Shown: positions 14,326-21,812 of the stretch, piece after piece | How the letters are laid out: every line of letters starts with the position of its first letter | Numbering within the stretch: the stretch's first letter is position 1 | NCBI GenBank assembly: GCA_023382535.1 | Contig: JAHDWA010000103.1 | Location: 1 to 25,710 of the forward strand | Source of the DNA: Anaerolineae bacterium | GTDB lineage: Bacteria; Chloroflexota; Anaerolineae; 4572-78; J111 | DNA length: 25,710 nucleotides | Direction: 5' to 3' | Notes under the pieces: generated by a model | Databases searched by the model: none | What the model was told of the DNA's origin: nothing | The model's input: the letters and a program-made list of their open reading frames with translations, nothing else | Position numbers and translations under genes: made by a program

Positions 14326-15868
14326 GCGCGGCCTCCTGTTGAGTTAAGGACTCGGCTTCGCCATGAGCCATCGCCGACATGATAGTATCCTGATTAATGG
14401 CATCGTGTTCTAACTCGGCTACCGTCCGTTTGTCCCGCATGACCACTACCCGGTCGCTGCCTTCGATCAGTTCCTCGATTTCGGATGAGATCATCAGGAC
14501 GCCCAGGCCATTATCGGCCAACTCGTTGATCAATCGCTGAATTTCACCTTTAGCGCCTACGTCAATACCGCGCGTCGGCTCATCAAGAATCAGGAGTTTG
14601 GGGTTGAGGCACAGCCAGCGAGCCAACAGTACTTTTTGTTGGTTGCCGCCCGACAAATCCCGTATTTTTTGCTCGGGGTTGGCAGTTTTGATCCCTAGCA
14701 GCTTGATGAAACGCTCGACAAGCTCCTGTTGTTTCTCGCTAGAGACGACCCCATTGCGGGTGAGAGTTGGTAAAGCCGCCAGGGTTAAATTTTCACGCAC
14801 CGACATATGCGGAATTATTCCCTCGGCCTTGCGGTCCTCAGAACAGTAGCCGATCCCGGCCCGGATGGCATCGGCTGGCGATTGAAAACGAACCGTCTGG
14901 CCTTCCAGCCGTACTTCACCGGCTTCAAGGGGGTCGGCGGCAAAAATAGCCCGGGCAGTTTCGGTGCGGCCGGAGCCAAGCAGACCGGCCAGGCCGACGA
15001 TCTCCCCGGCCCGAACGCTAACACTGGCGCCCTTAAGCGCCCGGCCTCGCTGCAACTCGTTAGCCTCCAACAGCGTATGTTCAGTTTCGTGATGCTGGCT
15101 GGCGTCGAAGCCGGTTTGGCCGCGCTGAACTTCGCTCAATTCTTTGCCCAGCATTTTAGCAACCAGCTCTAATTTGCTAATCTCGCTGATGGCCCTCTCG
15201 TCTACCGTTTGGCCATCGCGCATAATGGTGACGCGATCACAAATGACATAAAGCTCGTCAAGCCGGTGAGAAATGAAGATGACAGAAACGCCATCGGCTT
15301 TGAGCCGGCGAATAATATCAAAAAGAGTCGTCACCTCTCGTTCATCCAGGGAGGAGGTCGGCTCGTCCATCACCACCAGCTTGCTTTTAAATGATACGGC
15401 CCGGGCAATGGCTACCATTTGCTGGATGGCTATATTGTAAGTCATCAATGCCTGAGTCACATCTACGTGAACTCCCAGGCTTGCCAGCAATTCGGCGGCT
15501 TCGGCATTCATTCGCCGCCAGTTGATCAAGCCCCACCGCCGCGGCTCGCGGCCCAGGAAAATATTTTCGGCCACCGACCGGAAGGGCACTAAATTGACTT
15601 CCTGGTAGATGGTACTAATGCCGTTGGCCTGGGCCTGCTGAGGTGAGCTGAATTCAACATTGGCCCCATCAAAGGTAACGGTTCCCCCGTCGCGCTGGTA
15701 AGCGCCGGTGAGGATTTTGATCAGGGTTGATTTACCCGCGCCATTTTCACCTACCAGGGCATGCACCTCCCCACGGGCCACAATTAAACGAGCATTATCC
15801 AGGGCAACCACACCTGGAAAGATTTTGGAAATATTCTTCATTTGTAAGAGGGGTTCGGTTTGAGCCAC
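14318..15868 (-). CDS. Sugar ABC transporter tandem ATPase, YtfR/RbsA/MglA family
   Basis: This 516-residue protein contains two ATP-binding cassettes. The first has Walker A GENGAGKST (40-48), a family-typical altered signature YNIAIQQM, and Walker B ending VVMDEPTSSLD. The second has a degenerate Walker A (GLLGSGRTE), an intact LSGGNQQK signature and LLILDEPTRGID. That asymmetric pattern and the length are normal for CUT2 importers such as RbsA, where the halves are not equivalent. It powers the two permeases encoded next, overlapping the first by eight bases. It follows the binding-protein gene after a gap of 125 bases containing a strong hairpin. Confidence 0.95.
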   Translation of the reverse strand: MAQTEPLLQMKNISKIFPGVVALDNARLIVARGEVHALVGENGAGKSTLIKILTGAYQRDGGTVTFDGANVEFSSPQQAQANGISTIYQEVNLVPFRSVAENIFLGREPRRWGLINWRRMNAEAAELLASLGVHVDVTQALMTYNIAIQQMVAIARAVSFKSKLVVMDEPTSSLDEREVTTLFDIIRRLKADGVSVIFISHRLDELYVICDRVTIMRDGQTVDERAISEISKLELVAKMLGKELSEVQRGQTGFDASQHHETEHTLLEANELQRGRALKGASVSVRAGEIVGLAGLLGSGRTETARAIFAADPLEAGEVRLEGQTVRFQSPADAIRAGIGYCSEDRKAEGIIPHMSVRENLTLAALPTLTRNGVVSSEKQQELVERFIKLLGIKTANPEQKIRDLSGGNQQKVLLARWLCLNPKLLILDEPTRGIDVGAKGEIQRLINELADNGLGVLMISSEIEELIEGSDRVVVMRDKRTVAELEHDAINQDTIMSAMAHGEAESLTQQEAAHG

Positions 15869-15947
15869 GGCTTCATCCTCGTCTCAAAATACCTGGCATT
15901 TTATCAATCAGTTTTAAGCATGTGATCTTAAGTTGCACGCTTGAGAG

Positions 15948-15979
15948 GTGTGGCTGACCGCGCGCCAGGTCAGCCACAC
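15948..15979 (-). terminator. Intercistronic hairpin between binding-protein and ATPase genes
   Basis: GTGTGGCTGACC (15948-15959) and GGTCAGCCACAC (15968-15979) form a perfect 12-pair stem with an eight-base GC-rich loop, 15 bases after the binding-protein stop. No T-run follows on the minus strand. It more likely protects the upstream mRNA end or attenuates read-through, so that binding protein is made in excess over the ATPase. Confidence 0.6.
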
Positions 15980-15993
15980 ACTGTTAGTAAAGT

Positions 15994-16995
15994 TTAGTAG
16001 GCGTTAGCAATCTCCGCTGCCGCGTTGCTGCTGTCGTAGAATTTGTCGGGGTTGATGATTTTGGCCGGGATTTGCTCGCCGTTGGCATAGGCTTCCAGGG
16101 TATCGAAAGCCTTGGGGCCGAAGCGCGGGTTGCACTCAACCGTTGCTCCCAGTTTGCCGTCAATGATGGCTTGCAGCGCGTCTTTCGACCCGTCAATTGA
16201 GACGATAATCACATCTTTGCCCGGCACTTTACCGGCCGCTTCCAGCGCAGCAATCGCGCCGATGGCCATTTCGTCGTTGTGGGCATAAACGGCAGTCACA
16301 TCAGGATGGGCTTGCAGGAGGGTTTCCATCACCTGGCGGCCCTTGTCACGGGCAAAGTCGCCGGTTTCTGAAGCAACAACCTTCATATCGGGTTTATCCT
16401 TGATGAAGTCATCAAAACCCTTCTTGCGATCAATGGCCGGAGAGGAACCCACTGTGCCTTGCAGTTCAATGATCGTCGCTTTGCCGCCGGTGGCATTCAC
16501 CAGCCACTCGGCTGCACGCTTGCCTTCCTCAATAAAGTCTGAGCCAATGAAGCAGATGTAATCCTGGCCGGGTTTGGCTATGGTCTGATCCACATTGCGG
16601 TCGAGCAGGATAACCGGGATACCGGCGGCCTTGGCCTTGAGCACAGCCTGGGCCAGTGGTTTCTCTGAGCGCGGCGCCAGGAAGATCAAGTCCACCTTCT
16701 GGGCAATCATGGAGTCGACGTCGGCGATCTGTTTGGCTTCGGAGCCGGCAGCATCAGTATAAACCAACTCGTAGCCTCGTTTGGCCGCTTCTTCTTGCAT
16801 ACTGGCAGTTTGCGCTAAACGCCAGGGATTGTTGCTCTCTACCTGAGAAAAGCCAACCTTGTACGTGTCTTTTTTAGTCACCTTGGGCAAGCCAGCTTCG
16901 GTGCTGGCACCGCCACCTCCACCGCCACAGCCAGCGAGCGTTACTGCGAGCAAGGTGAGCAGGCTTACTAGGATAACAAACCAATTACGTTTCAT
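15994..16995 (-). CDS. Sugar ABC transporter substrate-binding lipoprotein, YtfQ-like
   Basis: This 333-residue protein starts at ATG 16995 with AAGGAG just upstream. It has a lipoprotein signal (LAGC, Cys23) and a Gly-rich tether, then a periplasmic-binding-protein fold of the ribose/galactose type. Stretches resembling E. coli YtfQ (galactofuranose binding) are VGFSQVESNNPWR, LLDRNVD, ELQGTVGSSPAIDRKKGF, ETGDFARDKG and YAHNDEMAIGAI. It captures a sugar outside the membrane and hands it to the two permeases. The overall gene set (one binding protein, one ATPase, two unlike permeases) matches the YtfQRT-YjfF system. Galactofuranose or a related sugar or sugar acid is a reasonable but unproven substrate, since this family has diversified widely. 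Confidence 0.93.
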   Translation of the reverse strand: MKRNWFVILVSLLTLLAVTLAGCGGGGGGASTEAGLPKVTKKDTYKVGFSQVESNNPWRLAQTASMQEEAAKRGYELVYTDAAGSEAKQIADVDSMIAQKVDLIFLAPRSEKPLAQAVLKAKAAGIPVILLDRNVDQTIAKPGQDYICFIGSDFIEEGKRAAEWLVNATGGKATIIELQGTVGSSPAIDRKKGFDDFIKDKPDMKVVASETGDFARDKGRQVMETLLQAHPDVTAVYAHNDEMAIGAIAALEAAGKVPGKDVIIVSIDGSKDALQAIIDGKLGATVECNPRFGPKAFDTLEAYANGEQIPAKIINPDKFYDSSNAAAEIANAY

Positions 16996-17067
16996 CTCGA
17001 TCTCCTTTGAGAAGCTAGGTCATTCATTGACTTAAAAAAAGATGGCGCTGAAGAAATAAGTGTGGAA

Positions 17068-17103
17068 GATGTCTTGCGCGCCTAGACATCCGTGGGTAGT
17101 ATA
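17068..17103 (-). promoter_or_regulatory. Candidate promoter -10 and overlapping operator for the sugar ABC operon
   Basis: On the minus strand TATACT (17103-17098) is a good -10. Directly downstream lies an inverted repeat, GATGTCT (17068-17074) and AGACATC (17084-17090), around a GC-rich centre. A repressor there would cover the start site. No good -35 was found. It does not resemble the box shared by the other promoters of the cluster. Confidence 0.4.
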
Positions 17104-17212
17104 GATTTTTTGATGAACTTCTCTCTTTCCTCCTTCAAATTCTCCGACGTTCTAACACCCTGATCAGGAAAAGAACCAATCAATAAACCTGGTCAGAGCA
17201 GCGTCGGATGAT

Positions 17213-17578
17213 TTAGGCCAGCGGCCCGACCATAACTGGCGCGCCGCATGAACTACGAATAATTACTTGGGTCGGCAAACGGATCGGGTGGACCGGCAAC
17301 GCCCGGTCATTGATCCGATCTGGCAGCCGGCGAATATCAACGTACCTCATATCTGAGATGGGTTGGTAGATGGTGGTTAAGGGGGAAGTGAAATAAAGAG
17401 CCGAAGGAATGCCGTAACAGCCGCTTGTGGCAATATCATAGGGAATGCGTAAACCGTATTTATATAAGGCCCGCATCGCTTCCGTTGCCATACAATTTAC
17501 CACAACATTCATTACCTGCGACACGGTCTTGAGAGAGATCCCCACTCGGTGCGCTACGTTGCGCATCGTTACCGACAT
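17213..17578 (-). pseudogene. LacI-family regulator with large internal deletion
   Basis: The 121-codon frame begins with a complete LacI HTH (about 5-24, MRNVAHRVGISLKTVSQVMN). It then jumps at once to the C-terminal end of the family: MATEAMRAL, GLRIPYDIA, LTTIYQPISDM and LPTQVIIRSSCG. Full LacI proteins are about 330-340 residues, so roughly 200 residues of the effector-binding core are missing, yet the frame is kept. The usual AND before that segment reads VNC, and the usual GFDD reads GCYG, which suggests decay. A good ribosome site (AGGAG) and a promoter-like element upstream are intact. It is most likely a relic. A tiny DNA-binding protein is possible but would lack a normal dimer core. 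It precedes the ABC operon on the same strand, so it probably once controlled it. Confidence 0.75.
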
Positions 17579-17609
17579 GGTTTACTCCTATGTCCAGCCT
17601 AAAATAAAT

Positions 17610-17621
17610 TAACCCGGTTTA
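17610..17621. promoter_or_regulatory. LacI-type operator-like palindrome before the LacI remnant
   Basis: TAACCCGGTTTA is symmetric at 10 of 12 positions with a central CG, the usual form of LacI-family operators. It lies 32 bases before the remnant's ATG, in its leader. It may be an old self-regulation site. The 314-base gap 17579-17892 holds this, two promoters and the iclR operator, with no gene seen. Confidence 0.35.
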
Positions 17622-17769
17622 CTATCAATGCTGTCAAATGCAGTTTAATAGGGTTTAGGTTTGATGTCAAAAACATTACAATCGAGATGACCCATTAAGC
17701 TGTTTACGCTGATCTTGATATTGAATTGCTGATTGCTCAAAAGTTTGTGAGTGGGTGAACAATCCATCA

Positions 17770-17797
17770 ATTTTACGGCACAATATAGTTTTGTCAA
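17770..17797 (-). promoter_or_regulatory. Sigma70-like promoter for the LacI remnant
   Basis: On the minus strand TTGACA (17797-17792), a 16-base spacer and TAAAAT (17775-17770) form a strong consensus promoter. The sequence from GGCA to ATTTTA is identical to that of the hydroxyacid dehydrogenase promoter at 21628-21656. Predicted start is near 17763. Confidence 0.6.
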
Positions 17798-17824
17798 ATT
17801 CGTCTCTCTGGAACGGAACAAAGA

Positions 17825-17870
17825 TTGACAACAAGGTTCTAATATGCTAAGATTAGGGACACTGTTTCAT
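17825..17870 (+). promoter_or_regulatory. iclR promoter with start-site operator box
   Basis: TTGACA (17825-17830), a 17-base spacer and TAAGAT (17848-17853) form a near-consensus promoter. The box AGGGACACTGTTTCAT (17855-17870) covers the predicted start near 17860. The same promoter and box layout occurs before the dehydratase gene at 21729-21775. This suggests self-repression by the IclR protein. Confidence 0.65.
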
Positions 17871-17892
17871 ATTTTAATAAGGCAACTTCCCA

Positions 17893-18681
17893 ATGAAAGA
17901 TACATCGAGTGTTGACCGGGTGCTGACGATTCTGCAATACCTGGCTCGTCATCCCGGCGAACATGGCGTCCGCGCCTTGAGTGCTGCCCTGGAATTAAGC
18001 CCCAGCACGGTTGATCGCCTGCTCAAGTCGCTCTTACAAGCCGGTTTTGTGCGCCAAAGTGAGACAACCAGCCGCTATTCCATTGGTGTACAAGCCGTTC
18101 AACTTGGCCTGGCTGCATTGGGTACATTTGATCTAACCGCCATTGCCCCTTCTTATCTACAGGCATTAGTGGCTGAAACGGGCGAGTCGGCCTTTCTGGC
18201 CGTGCTCGACGAGGGTGAGGTGGTCTACTTGCTGAAGCAAGAAGGACAGCACGCCATTCGCACCACGGCGATACTGGGCAGCCGCCGGCCCGCCCATTGT
18301 ACCGCACTCGGCAAGTCTTTTCTGGCCACAATGCCGCCGATGGAAGCCAAAGCCTTGCTTGAGCGCAAAGGAATGGCGGCCATGACGGTTCACACGATCA
18401 CCGACTTGAATCGTTTGTGGGAAGAATTGGCTCAGGTGCGGCTGCGCGGGTACGCCGTTGACCATGAAGAAGTTGAAGAAGGACTGATGTGCCTCGGTGC
18501 CCCCATTCGTAACCATCAAGGCCAAACGATTGCCGCAATTAGTCTGGCCGGCCCGGTAGCGCGTGTCTTGCCCTGTGAAGAGCAATATGGGCGCCGCGTG
18601 GCGGCTACCGCCCAGGAGATTTCTCTGGCTCTCGGCTACGTGCCGCGCCTGGCAACGGACCTTGCTCTCACCTCCCCTTGA
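17893..18681 (+). CDS. IclR-family transcription regulator
   Basis: This 262-residue protein has an N-terminal winged HTH (about 5-60, VRALSAALELSPSTVDRLLKSL with a wing after it). An IclR effector domain follows (about 75-250) with the family stretches TGESAFLAVLDEG, CTALGKSFLA, GYAVDHEEVEEGLMCLGAPI and IAAISLAGP. IclR proteins bind a small organic or sugar acid and usually repress nearby catabolic genes. It is divergent from the LacI remnant and sugar transporter, and convergent with the dehydrogenase operon. The box GGGACACTGTTTCAT at its own start site recurs at two other catabolic promoters in the window, so it is the best candidate master regulator. The ribosome site is weak (AAGG about ten bases before ATG 17893). 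Confidence 0.93.
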   Translation: MKDTSSVDRVLTILQYLARHPGEHGVRALSAALELSPSTVDRLLKSLLQAGFVRQSETTSRYSIGVQAVQLGLAALGTFDLTAIAPSYLQALVAETGESAFLAVLDEGEVVYLLKQEGQHAIRTTAILGSRRPAHCTALGKSFLATMPPMEAKALLERKGMAAMTVHTITDLNRLWEELAQVRLRGYAVDHEEVEEGLMCLGAPIRNHQGQTIAAISLAGPVARVLPCEEQYGRRVAATAQEISLALGYVPRLATDLALTSP

Positions 18682-18726
18682 GACTATTCCTTTATTCCTG
18701 ATTTCTGTTCAAAACCCGTCGTGGTT

Positions 18727-19485
18727 CTAGCGCCCCAGCCAGCCGCCGTCTACCGGAATGACGGCGCCATTGACATAGTTGGAGGCATCGGAAGCCAGGA
18801 AAATAGCTGCGCCTTTCATATCGGCCGGTTCGCCCCAGCGTTGGGCAGGAATACGGGCAGAAATTGCTTTGCTGCGTTCCGGGTCGGCCATTAAAGCGGT
18901 GTTCATCTCGGTTGCCATGTAGCCGGGGGTAATGGCATTTACGTTAACCCCCCGTCCGGCCCACTCATTCGATAGGGCTTTGGTCAACTGGGCCACCCCG
19001 CCCTTGGCCGCTGCGTAGGCCGGCACGGTAATCCCCCCGGAGAAACTGAGCAGCGAAGCAATATTGATGATTTTGCCTTTGCCTTTGGCTAACATCACTC
19101 GCCCGGCCAACTGGTTGAGCAAAAACATCGAGGTCAAGTTAACTTCCAGAACCAGGTCCCAATCCTCGATGGGAAAATTTTCGGCGGGCGCGCGCCGTTG
19201 GATGCCATGGCTAACGATGAGGATATCCAACGTTCCCATCTTTTCCAGGCAGGCGGCAAAAGCCTGCTGCAACTGAACGCGGTCGGCCAGGTTGGCCTGA
19301 ACAGCTTCTGCCGGCCGCCCCGATGCCTGGCTCAACGCCTGCGCCGTGCTAAATACAGAGGCGCTTTGGCCCAGGATGGTTACGGTTGCCCCGGCTTCGA
19401 GCATTGCTTCGGCCATGCCGCGGCCCAGGCCACGGCTGCCTCCGGTTACCAGGGCTGTTCGGCCCGTTAAATCAAACAGTTTCAT
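18727..19485 (-). CDS. KduD-like short-chain dehydrogenase (keto-deoxy-gluconate/gluconate 5-dehydrogenase type)
   Basis: This 252-residue classical SDR has the cofactor motif TGGSRGLG (14-21) and catalytic Ser144, Tyr157 and Lys161 (YxxxK). The usual NNAG reads VSHG (91-94). LLSFSGGITVPAY, NEWAGRGVNVNAITPGYMATEM and YVNGAVIPVDGGWLGR closely resemble KduD, which interconverts 2-keto-3-deoxygluconate and its 5-keto form in uronate breakdown. Relatives act on gluconate, so the exact substrate is uncertain. Its ATG overlaps the stop of the zinc dehydrogenase gene by four bases (ATGA), and GGAGG lies upstream. It is the last gene of a three-gene operon. It ends 45 bases from the convergent iclR stop, with no clear terminator between. 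Confidence 0.92.
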   Translation of the reverse strand: MKLFDLTGRTALVTGGSRGLGRGMAEAMLEAGATVTILGQSASVFSTAQALSQASGRPAEAVQANLADRVQLQQAFAACLEKMGTLDILIVSHGIQRRAPAENFPIEDWDLVLEVNLTSMFLLNQLAGRVMLAKGKGKIINIASLLSFSGGITVPAYAAAKGGVAQLTKALSNEWAGRGVNVNAITPGYMATEMNTALMADPERSKAISARIPAQRWGEPADMKGAAIFLASDASNYVNGAVIPVDGGWLGR

Positions 19486-20504
19486 GCAGCCTCCACCTCA
19501 AACAGCACCTTTAGCGACGTGGCGTTTTTCGCATCCTCAAAACCACTGACTGCTTCGGTTAGAGGGCGCACCTGGCTAACCACTGCTTTGAGGTCAAATT
19601 TTTGCGCCGCCGCCAGGCTAATGGCCCGCTCATAATCTTCCCGTGAATATACCCTGGAGCCAATTAAATCAACCTCTTTAAAATTGAGGGCACGCAGGTC
19701 CAGCGCGACAGGCTGTTTGAAGATACCGAGCTGCACAAGCTGGCCTCTAATTCTGACTAACTCCAGGAGGTAGGGGGCGACACTCGGATGCCCGGTTGCT
19801 TCAAAAACAATATCACCTCCCCGGCCCTGGGTCAGGTCCAGCACCTGTTTGACCAGGTTCTCGGCGGCGGCGTTGAGGACGGTAAAGCCCATGGCCTGGG
19901 CTGTCTCAATCCGGGCTGCGGCCACTTCCGTGACAATAATCTGGGCCGCACCGGCAGCCCTGGCTACCTGGGCCATTAATAATCCAATTGGCCCAGCCCC
20001 AGTGACCACGACCGTGTCGCCAATTTGCAGGCGCGACATGCTGGCCGCATGGATACAAACGGCCAAAGGTTCGATCAGGGCGCCCTCCAGATTGGTTAAA
20101 TTATTGGGAATCTTGAAGATAGTATCCTCGGCGGCGACGACATATTCGGCAAAAGCGCCATCCGTATCAATCCCAATCAACTTGAGATTTCGACAGACAT
20201 GGGGCAACCCCATCTGACAGATGTAGCATTTTCCGCATGATAAGAGCGGATAAACCGTGACCCTGTCGCCAATCTTCAAATCGGAAGGAAGGCCAGGCGG
20301 CAAGGCGGCGATAACTCCGGCAAATTCATGCCCCATCACCAGGGGCGCGGTTGCCCGCGGATGCTTGCCGGCGACAATGGCCAAATCCGTGCCGCAGATG
20401 CCGGCGTAGTTCACCTTAATCAGTGCCTGCTGATTCGTTGCTTCAGGCACTGGCTTGTCTACCAGCGCGATTGAGTCCTTGCCTTGGTAGCTGACAGCTT
20501 TCAT
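19482..20504 (-). CDS. Zinc-dependent medium-chain polyol/alcohol dehydrogenase
   Basis: I place the start at ATG 20504, where AAGGAG lies seven bases upstream; the open frame extends 46 codons further without a ribosome site. The 340-residue protein has catalytic zinc residues Cys37 (GICGTD), His59-Glu60 (GHEF) and Glu145. Four structural zinc cysteines are at 90, 93, 96 and 104. A Rossmann motif GAGPIG (169-174) follows. The family includes sorbitol, xylitol, threonine 3- and galactitol-1-phosphate dehydrogenases. It oxidises a secondary alcohol with NAD(P). In this operon a polyol or sugar acid is likely. It starts 55 bases after the hydroxyacid dehydrogenase gene and overlaps the KduD-like gene by four bases. 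Confidence 0.92.
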   Translation of the reverse strand: MKAVSYQGKDSIALVDKPVPEATNQQALIKVNYAGICGTDLAIVAGKHPRATAPLVMGHEFAGVIAALPPGLPSDLKIGDRVTVYPLLSCGKCYICQMGLPHVCRNLKLIGIDTDGAFAEYVVAAEDTIFKIPNNLTNLEGALIEPLAVCIHAASMSRLQIGDTVVVTGAGPIGLLMAQVARAAGAAQIIVTEVAAARIETAQAMGFTVLNAAAENLVKQVLDLTQGRGGDIVFEATGHPSVAPYLLELVRIRGQLVQLGIFKQPVALDLRALNFKEVDLIGSRVYSREDYERAISLAAAQKFDLKAVVSQVRPLTEAVSGFEDAKNATSLKVLFEVEAA

Positions 20505-20559
20505 AAATGTCTCCTTGGCTTTACTGAAAAAAAACTTTGTGGGTAGGGTTAGGGACGAG

Positions 20560-21588
20560 CTAAAAGTCAAAATTCCAAGAAGTGGTGTTTTTAACGTCAG
20601 GATTAATAACTTCTGCCGGCCAACGCCCGTTGCACACATCAACGGCTATCTGACAACCCATCCGATACAGGTTTTCCTGGCTTTCGGGGGCGCTGGCCGC
20701 CGAATGAGGGGTGATTGTCACCTGCTCAAACTGGCGTAACGCTGAGTCAAGGGGCAGCGGCTCCTGCTCCAGCACATCCAGCCCAACGCCGCCGACCTTA
20801 CCGCTTTGCAGCGCGGCGGCCAGGGCAAGCTCATCCACGACCGGCCCGCGGCTGGTATTGACCAGGAAGACGCCTTCTTTCATCAGCTCAAATTCTCTGC
20901 TGCTTAAGAGATGATAGGTGATGCTGTCCAGCGGGCAGTGAATCGAAATAAAATCGGCCCGCCGAAGCAGCTCGTCCAAATCTACTTTATGTCCCCCATA
21001 GTGGGCAATCGTCTCGGCATCTACGTTAGGGTCGCATACCAACAGGGTCAGGCCAAAGCCGATAACCCGCCGGGCTAAGGCGCGACCAATCCGCCCCAGG
21101 CCAATGATGCCCAGAACTCCCCCTTGCAGCAGCCGATTTGGCCGGGCTGCGCTTCTATCCCAGCGCCTCTCGCGGATCCAGCGATCCTGGCGGCCCAGGT
21201 GCCTGACGCTTTCCAGCAGCAGAGCCAGGGCATGCTCGGCGACGTCGTCGGTGCAATAAGCCGGAATATTGCAAACGGGGATACCCTGGGCGGTGGCAGC
21301 AGCCACATCCACACTATCATACCCCACGCCCAGCCGCACAATACAGCGACAACGGTGGAGTTGCTCAATAACAGAGCGGATCAGCAAGGGGCGCACCGAT
21401 TGAATCAGAACCACGTCGGCTGGCAGGGCCGCCTTCAACGCCGTTTCCGGGGTGCGATGTTGGCCCTCGACCCACTCAATTCCATGCTGAGCCAGCTCTG
21501 CGCTAATCCAGCCGGGCGGAGTGAATAGTTCCTGATCATAATCAACCAAAACAGCTTTGAAAGAAGGGAGCATCATAAATTTTTCCAT
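20560..21588 (-). CDS. D-2-hydroxyacid dehydrogenase (glyoxylate/hydroxypyruvate reductase-like)
   Basis: This 342-residue protein has the NAD-binding motif GLGRIG (163-168) and the catalytic triad Arg247 (NTSRGPVVDE), Glu276 (LEQEP) and His295 (TPHSA) of the D-isomer-specific 2-hydroxyacid dehydrogenases. It interconverts a 2-keto acid and its D-2-hydroxy acid. It is the first gene of a leftward operon with two other dehydrogenases. A strong promoter carrying the shared operator box lies just upstream (21612-21656). ATG 21588 has only a poor ribosome site; ATG 21576 is an alternative that would remove four residues. Possible jobs are reducing glyoxylate or hydroxypyruvate, or acting on a sugar-derived keto acid. 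Sequence does not decide. Confidence 0.92.
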   Translation of the reverse strand: MEKFMMLPSFKAVLVDYDQELFTPPGWISAELAQHGIEWVEGQHRTPETALKAALPADVVLIQSVRPLLIRSVIEQLHRCRCIVRLGVGYDSVDVAAATAQGIPVCNIPAYCTDDVAEHALALLLESVRHLGRQDRWIRERRWDRSAARPNRLLQGGVLGIIGLGRIGRALARRVIGFGLTLLVCDPNVDAETIAHYGGHKVDLDELLRRADFISIHCPLDSITYHLLSSREFELMKEGVFLVNTSRGPVVDELALAAALQSGKVGGVGLDVLEQEPLPLDSALRQFEQVTITPHSAASAPESQENLYRMGCQIAVDVCNGRWPAEVINPDVKNTTSWNFDF

Positions 21589-21611
21589 ACTTAAAAAGGG
21601 AGCGAATAAAA

Positions 21612-21656
21612 ATGAAACAGCGTTCTAATTTTACGGCATATTTTCCTTCTTGTCAA
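21612..21656 (-). promoter_or_regulatory. Promoter and operator box of the hydroxyacid dehydrogenase operon
   Basis: On the minus strand TTGACA (21656-21651), a 17-base spacer and TAAAAT (21633-21628) form a near-consensus promoter. The box AGAACGCTGTTTCAT follows directly (21626-21612), covering the predicted start. It matches the boxes before iclR and the dehydratase. The plus-strand form ATGAAACAGCGTTC is close to KdgR-type IclR operators. Confidence 0.65.
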
Positions 21657-21728
21657 AAACTTTTAGCGAAGAGAGTATATACCCTACCTAGAATCTGGAG
21701 TATTTGATCCTTAATTTGGAACGAATTA

Positions 21729-21774
21729 TTGACAGGCAGGGCTTTGTCTGTTAAGATGTGGAAACACTGTTCCA
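21729..21774 (+). promoter_or_regulatory. Promoter and operator box of the dehydratase gene
   Basis: TTGACA (21729-21734), a 17-base spacer and TAAGAT (21752-21757) are followed by TGGAAACACTGTTCCA (21759-21774), an inverted repeat TGGAA-N6-TTCCA over the predicted start. Promoter elements are identical to those of iclR. This is the most symmetric copy of the shared box and is typical of IclR-family operators. Confidence 0.7.
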
Positions 21775-21812
21775 TAATTGAAAAAGTGAGGATGATAGGC
21801 AACGGAGACAAT

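Noticed and set aside
17159..17168. CCTGATCAGG palindrome as an operator
   Set aside because: It is a 10-base palindrome only, with no matching copy at other promoters in the window. It may be chance.
21729..21812. Longer start for the dehydratase at TTG 21729
   Set aside because: That codon is part of the -35 TTGACA, and the translated stretch covers the promoter and operator. ATG 21813 has a proper ribosome site and begins the family N-terminus.
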